Origin: Artocarpus heterophyllus
Taxonomy: Eukaryota; Streptophyta; Magnoliopsida; Rosales; Moraceae
Reading direction: 5' to 3'
DNA: 64,000 nt
Assembly: GCA_025403435.1 (NCBI GenBank)
Contig: CM046348.1
Span: 14,942,034-15,006,033, forward strand
The translations under genes were made by a program, and so were the position numbers. The notes below the pieces were generated by a model, which saw only the letters and a program-made list of their open reading frames with translations, was not told the DNA's origin and ran no database searches. The stretch's first letter is position 1; each line of letters opens with the position of its first letter. Below, in pieces: positions 57,206 through 64,000 of the stretch.

Positions 57206-58540
57206 AAAAGTAATCTAGCACATGAGAGAGTGAGAAAGTAGGGAATTTTGAACTTTTAATAAATCATATTTTTTTAATTAAAGAATGAATGATAATTTGG
57301 TCTTTCAATAGATAATCAATTTCTAATAAAGGGACAGTTTTAATAAGTAATTTGTTAGAGGACATTTTTAATAAATTGAGACATTTGTGCTTTTTTTGTT
57401 TTTTTCACTTATAAAAGCCAAAAGGTTGAATAGCTTGTTTATCTAAACACGCTCAAAAACAATTTTTGAGATGAGTAAGCCAAAAACAGCTTATTCAAAC
57501 TACAATTTAAACTATTTTGTTACACTATTTTTTCTTACAAAAAATTTAAATTTTTCGCTGTTCAAACCCATGAACCAAACGAGCACAAAGCCAACCAAAC
57601 AAAACCTAAATCATGGTCCAGATACGATAAGAGAGAAGCAAATCAAGTAGACAGGGCAATCTTTTTTCCACAAACGACCGAACCCAAATCCTGCAGCTGC
57701 TGCTTCTCCTCCATCAGAGCAAAAAATTTTAAAATGGCCCAAAATTTAGAATTCCCTTTCAAATAAAGTCAAGGTTTTCACTTATTTTATGTCTATAACT
57801 GCCCTTTTGCGCACATTTTGTTGCACTGACTGCGTAATTACCACGCGTCATTGTTTCTGTAATATGGTATACACTGAATTTTTTTGACTATCGTTTTTGG
57901 GAAATGAAAATAAATAAGTATATATATATAAGATCTTAGATTCATGACGAATAGTTATCTTCTTTCAATTAACATGGCTATAATACCTTAATTAATTGAG
58001 TTGCAACCTTGAAGCTTCAACACACTCATGCACTTCAACTGATACCATCTATTAACTTGTTGACCCAATATGCTATGGACCAGAAGCCCTGCCCAGCAAA
58101 AAGCTTTCTTCGTTGAGACATGGATTGGGTTAGATATAATTAGCCCAAATTTTAATTTTTGTGGGGACAAGGAGGCAAATAGGCTTAAGAGTGGTTATAT
58201 TTGCCCCCATTAGATTTACAAATACCCCCAACTAATAAATACTTTCTTATAAAGATATAAAAAATATATATCCTAATTTTATAGTTATTATCTTTATAAT
58301 ACCCAATTTAACCTCTTACACCCCACTCCAATTTTGATTTTAACTTACTTTATAGCAAAAAAATTGATAAATCTAATTAAGGAAAAAAAACTCTTCTCAT
58401 TGGGAAAAAAATAAACCCTCCAACCACCGTTTCGCCAATAAGATCTCCCATTCTTGAAAACTCTCTCAACATCACCTACACTCTGTGACAGGGAGTAAAA
58501 AGAAGACAGAGATGTGGTTGAGTTCACAACGCAATCTTAT
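57206..58540. other. AT-rich intergenic DNA
   Basis: A MITE-like stretch with alternating ttcaaac and gttt words at 57410-57600 lacks clear ends. No gene recognised. Confidence 0.45.
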
Positions 58541-58695
58541 TGGCTGTTTGACAACGGTTCTCACCACAAACTCAGTTATAAATAGTATAAAGCTATCATA
58601 TGTCATAGCAAAAAAAAAAAAACTACAGTGTAAAAGCTCTCATATGCTACAGTAAAAGTGGTTCTAACCAACGGTTCCTACCACCATTTTAAACA
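58541..58695 (+). mobile_element. hAT-like MITE, copy B
   Basis: Starts TGGCTGTTTGACAACGG and ends CCACCATTTTAAACA. The interior 'ctcagttataaa' and 'tatgctacagta' words match copy A (55148-55314) in reverse orientation. Confidence 0.55.
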
Positions 58696-58929
58696 CTTTT
58701 CGAGTTTCTCAAGGGAAAATGAGGCTAATCAGGGTTTTGGATGTATATTTTAATACAACTGTCTAAACAATGTATTTGCTATTTATAATCAATGTGCGGA
58801 TGTTAATTTTTATTTATGTAAAAATTATCATTTTTATTTATAGTTGATGTGGCATATATATTTTTTTAATATGGGTTTTATAATTTTTAATGTAATTTTG
58901 CTGCATGATAGAACTGCAATAGAGATAGA
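58696..58929. other. AT-rich intergenic DNA
   Basis: Nothing recognised. Confidence 0.5.
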
Positions 58930-59225
58930 TTATAATTGGTGGGGACATTTATTAATTTTGTAGGTGCAAATTGCAATAGACAGAAGATCGCGACTACTTT
59001 GTCGCACTCTAAGTGGCGCGGTCGAAGTATGCTTAGCGTGATCTCCCGGCGGGTGGCTGGCGTCTCCTGCACTTCGCGCAATCTCCAGACAGGGTGCTCG
59101 TCTGACGATATGAAGGTTTTCTTCACCGGGATTCTGTCCGCCTTTGAGGCTCTCCACACAAGTCAGGGGAGACTGATAGACAGAGACGAGAGAGAGGGTG
59201 TAGGTCAAAGAGAGAAGTACTAAAT
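58930..59225. other. GC-richer patch open on both strands, product unrecognised
   Basis: About 200 bp with many CG dinucleotides inside AT-rich DNA. It is open in one + frame (58936-59223) and two - frames, none with a known motif. Multi-frame openness argues that it reflects composition. It could be a captured gene fragment. Confidence 0.25.
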
Positions 59226-62016
59226 ATGATAAGAAAGAGATAACAATTCAAGGGTAAAAATGAAAAAATAATTAGTTTAAAATAAAAATTGGTCCATTTT
59301 TTATTGGATAGGTCTATTATCACCTTTATGGTTCTACTCTTCTCACACCCTTACTTAAATCAACCATTAGTTAAATTTTAAATTTCAATTATTACTTTTT
59401 ACATCTCACTTATTATTCCAAAAATATCTCTCCAATTAAATTGTATTTTTTTGTCCTTTTTTCACCCACACACAACCTTCTTTTTTCTACCAACTGTATT
59501 CTTTTTTCAAGTTTTCTGGTAAAATGATATGTTCATATATTTTGGAAACTCAAGGTTGTAATCCTTAATTTTTTTTTTTTTTTATCTTATTATCTTCTTC
59601 ACCTAGTTATGGTAGTATTCCTTTGGAGATGTAAATTTAAAATGAAAAGCACACATAGAATTTACTTTTAAATAGTTAGATTTCCAAAACTATGATCGAA
59701 TTATATTAACAGTGATGTTGCAAGTGTCCATTTCAGTCTATTACTGTTTTGAATATATATATATATACTATTTTGAATATATATATATATATATAAACAG
59801 TACAGTGGTAAAATCCATTCAATACAAATTGAGCATGCTATTAATTGCAAAAAAAAAAAAAAAAAAACAATCATTTGGTAATCAATTTTACATGATGTCT
59901 GAGAAAAAAACTTTTGTTTTGTCTTCATAATAGTCCATCGTAGTGTGTCCTTTCTTTAATAATTGCTGGTTTAAATCGTATATTTAATTTATATTGAATC
60001 TAATAAGGGGTATATCTTTTCATTTATTAGTGTAAGGTGTGTAAAAAGTATTTTTCAAAAACATGTTTTATCATCAAAAGTAATTTTGTTTATGCGTAAT
60101 TTAGCAATAATAAAATTTATGACTAATGGATGTGGGGAGAGTACAAGGGGTTTTGTCAATAGACGCCCCTTTTTATTAATTTTAGAAAAATAAATAAAAG
60201 TTTTTTCTTTCTCAACTTTCAAAATTTAACCTATTTATTATGATTTTCTATTTATGTGGTCCCCAATGGTCAAATATGAGTTTATTAGGTAAAAAACAGT
60301 CATACTATGTAAATACAAAATTAATAAATATATATCCATAAAAATGTATGTAGTTTAAGATTTTATAGATGTAAATTTGATAATTTTTGAGTTTATTAAA
60401 TTTGATGACGCGGTAAATCTTGAATAATGCTTGAATATACGAAATTTGATCATATAGTAAATTTAAAAATTTAAGATTGATTCAATATCCTAAATTTACT
60501 AAAATTTACTAATACATAAGGAATTTATGTCATTTATTTTTGTTCCTTAAAAAAAATTGAATTTACCCCCTTGTATCCTAATGAATTAAAAAACATATGC
60601 ATGGTATGTATCTGCATGGGCGAAGACTTTTTCTCATCCATGTCTTTTTTCCATCCCACAACTACAATCGTTATGATGTCTTCTTCATTTCCGTGTTATC
60701 GGTTTTGCTCCCGAACGTGGTTTGTTGATTGGTCGATTTCTTTTTCAACTCGCCATTAAATTGAAGATTTTTGTTTAGCTACCATTGGATTTTATGATTT
60801 CTGTCTAATTTTTAATGTCTCAAATGATATCTAATTAATTATATTATCACATGTTATTTAATGAAAAGCATGTAAATGTCAATTAAATGACATGTCATAA
60901 TATAATTAATTAGACAAAATTTCGGACACTAAAATTAAAGAGAGGATTTGAATCCATTAAGTAGCTAAAAGATTTGTCAAAATTGCAACCACACACTACA
61001 TGTAAAATTTCAAGGATCTATAAGTAGTGCATGATATTGATGTCTCATGATCCAAAAAGCTACCAGAGTTCGTTAGAATAAATTTCATTGATACAATGTT
61101 AATTTTTTGTTTTCAATCTTTTCCTTAACAATTTCGTTTGTTTTAATTTTCTAAACAGATTTTTCTTTTTATATAACAAAATGTAAAGATTATTTGAAAC
61201 TGCATTTGGTATATTCTTGTTTTTGTTTTTAATTTTTTTTTTTTTTTGGTTTTTCAAATTGAGAGGAAAAATTTTCTCATTTCAAATGTTAGAGATTCTA
61301 CTAATTTTTAAGTTCTTACTATACCATTTTTTTTTTGGTAATAAAGTGCTTACTATACCATCCGGTAAACACAATATTGACTACATCATTTCTTATCTTA
61401 AACAATTTTGTTATGCTATTTCCTAGGCTCAGGCAAATTCAACTTAGAACAATCACTTTTTTTTTAATATTGTCTGCTATGAGTTTAATCTCACAAAATT
61501 CTATTCTGGTTCTTTGCCCCAAAAGAGCCTTATGACTTGTGCTATTAGGAGATAATTTTCTTGTTTATACATCTTCACATATAATTAACTTTCTCCCGGC
61601 GTAAAACTGTATAAAATCCGGTCTTTTTCTTCTTTTTTTTTTTTCTTTCCCATCTTACTGCTTTCTTCTATCATAGGACATCTTACAACTCTCTAAGCTC
61701 AGCGGATTCGACCAAGGGATTGCAATTGACACAAATTTGCACCCCTCAATTATTTTCATTTTATCCAATGCAACTTGTACATGTGCCACTCATATATACC
61801 CTCCAACTTTGATAACCATCCAAACAATAGCCATTCGGAGACAAAATCAATATGAGCATTTATGGCCGTAAATGTATATGGATGTGATTTCAATGTTTAT
61901 ATTTTTAACGATTATTGTTATTGTTAATCGCATGATATAAATCACACTATTATAATAAATTAAATAATTGATTAAAATATTTCATGATAATTAATGTGAT
62001 TGAATTCTTGTAACGC

Positions 62017-62047
<31 letters not shown>

Positions 62048-64000
62048 AGGTACATATTTATCTTATTAAGAGATTGCAATCTTGTAACAGCGTAATAATA
62101 AATATCCGCGCTGTTGCCTCTGATCTCGATATGGTGTGTATCAAAAAAAATGAGTGCTTTAGTGTAATCCACCTGCCATACAGCCAATATGACCAGGCGT
62201 CACGGACAAAAGGGTTAGTTGGTAGTTGGACTCCAAATCCTTGTCATTCTTTTCTATTCATTAATTGCATGTATAACTAGTGGAGTGCACTTTTTGAGAT
62301 CACAGACCGAATGTCGTTTTTGCTTTTTTTCTTTTTCTTTTTCTTTTTCTTTTTTTAACTTTTGTGGATAAGATGGTGAAATTGATTTCCACCTTTAGGA
62401 CTAACTCTTAAGTGGTAGTGGATAATATTGTTGTTTGCACTCAAGGAGAGTCACTCCAAGTCAAATAAGGACTTTATCGTAGAAGCTAGCTAGCTAGCAA
62501 CCACAAACATGGTGCATGTGCCATGCACATGGTTTTGGAAAATAAAATACTAATTAATCCAAACTTAAGTTCATGACTTTGGAATGACATAAAAGTTGAT
62601 CCAACTTGGAACTTTGGTTTAGAATTTGGTCATGTCCCATTATTGTTAGATGAGATAAACAGAAGAAAAGCTATGAAGCACTTAATGGGCAGCGTAGACT
62701 TCCCATGCTACATTTTTTTTTTCTATAAATAAACCTCAAGTCAAAATTGGATCATGGAGATTGATGGTCCAGTCTCCCTATAAAACTTTTTTAGTTACTA
62801 TTTAATCAATTTAAACATTAGCATTGGAGACTGCGTAGTTTCCTAGCCATATAAAATGTTTTCTGTTTTGGAGAGTAACAATCCTAAAGCAATCCCATGC
62901 AAAATATATGCTCGGTTTTAGATTATGTACATATATATAAATACACTCACGCACACACACAATATGTATGTATGTATGCAATATAAAAAAAAAATTTGAA
63001 GGTTTAAAACCGTCAAATTAATATGCACGTGGAACGTCAAAAAAGTCTAGAGAATGCACATTTAAGATGGTCTCACATACTCTTCTATATACATATATCG
63101 GTGTGGTTTTAATAGTTATTATTGTTTTTACCCATAGATGATTACTGTTGTTTTAGTAATGTGATACAGATCAGATAGTTGTCATGAATTTGATATTTGA
63201 TTAAAAATATTATGATAATTAATAAACATTGAACTTAGAAAACTCATTAAATATGATTTTATATAGGGCGCAACTTGTTGTTTACACATGATTTTTTAAG
63301 CATTTTTTAACTAAAAAATAATCTAATGAAAAATGCAATTAAAGGACAATGGCAAATAAAATTAAGAAAATCCCGTCAAAAAATAACAAGTTATTTATTG
63401 GTGGATAAAGATTGCATGAATATTATTTTCTTCAAATCTTTGTTGAATCCAGGTTTACACATGCGATGCAAGAATTTTTTTAGGATATGCCATGAGCATC
63501 TACAAGATACCACTTCAGATATGACCTCATCAATTGCTTTGTTCATAGACCCATAAAAAAAAAAAAAAAAAAAAAAAAGGTTTCTAATACCTATGTACAT
63601 GTTTCAGCCAATTCGTTGTCTAAAGCAAAGCAAAGCCAACAATACAAGCTTTAGCATGATTATTTGAGCCTAATAGAACTACCAACAGTTTCCCATACTT
63701 GTTAAATGCACAAACGCAATTAAAATTTATTGGATCCAAAAAAGAATGGTAACATCGCAGCTAAAAGCTAATACATAACAACACAAAGCAAAAACTGATA
63801 CAAATCAACATGAACTAAAAAGGGACACAAATATGAATAATATAATAGCTTGGAAGATTATGATACAAAATAATCTGTTTAATTATGTTGTTTGCATGTA
63901 TTTATTTCCCATTTCTAAAAAGAGAAAAAGAATCTATTTAATTAATGTTTAAGATTATTAGTTTGCTTAGCGTGCTATATATAGCAAATAATGTGAATTG
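59226..64000. other. AT-rich intergenic DNA to the end of the window
   Basis: No gene supported on either strand. (TA)n tracts at about 59752-59795 and 62018-62041, a (CTTTTT)n run at about 62321-62355, and long A or T runs at about 59850 and 63555. Short ORFs here are low-complexity or lack motifs. Confidence 0.5.

Noticed and set aside
59712..59930. 72-aa ORF and its complement around (TA)n and poly(A)
   Set aside because: Low-complexity sequence; open on both strands because of simple repeats.

Overview
The window is plant nuclear DNA, most likely from a dicot: AT-rich, dense in LTR retrotransposons, solo LTRs and MITEs, with few genes and one gene split by a spliceosomal intron. No tRNA, rRNA, CRISPR or bacterial feature was seen. 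The species cannot be named from the sequence.

Layout. 1-10.3 kb is intergenic: a broken small secreted-protein-like ORF (1172-1540), a solo LTR (2181-4144) that splits an older tandem repeat, and a fold-back CACTA MITE (7242-7671). An intact two-exon class II O-methyltransferase (OMT) gene lies at 10396-11723 on the + strand; its intron has a GC-AG boundary. 12-17 kb is repeat-rich and contains a probable 0.7 kb LTR. The centrepiece is a complete, very young LTR retrotransposon on the minus strand at 17144-25339. It has 1968-bp LTRs that differ at one base by eye, a GTTTA target duplication, an initiator-tRNA-Met type primer binding site and a polypurine tract. Its 4.26-kb interior has no recognisable gag or pol. 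It carries two sense-oriented ORFs: a 173-aa basic, cysteine-rich protein resembling the nucleic-acid-binding proteins of betaflexiviruses, and a 229-aa intronless LOG-like (cytokinin-activating lysine-decarboxylase fold) protein. The solo LTR at 2181-4144 belongs to the same family.

25.8-44 kb is a graveyard of mobile DNA: two related TIR elements (25843-26335, and a second split by a solo LTR), a 3.2-kb LTR-like unit (26707-29922), an OMT exon-2 scrap (30488-30611), and a decayed Ty3/Gypsy element of Tekay/Del type (32099-37259). The last has lost its 5' end to GC-rich repeats with a 41-bp hairpin and sits between 0.4-kb direct duplications. A solo LTR related to it is at 41344-43258 (TSD TATAC). 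A second OMT copy at 46924-48237 is a pseudogene. The rest, to 64 kb, is AT-rich intergenic DNA with a 0.25-kb tandem duplication, two copies of an hAT-like MITE and a degenerate minisatellite (56555-57205).

How it fits together. The three OMT sequences, all on the + strand, look like the remains of a tandem OMT cluster with one survivor. The retrotransposon appears to be a non-autonomous derivative of a Tekay-like Gypsy element whose coding region was replaced by cargo. The cargo joins a plant hormone-activation gene to a virus-type regulatory protein. If expressed from the LTR, both could in principle affect host cell proliferation; that is inference.
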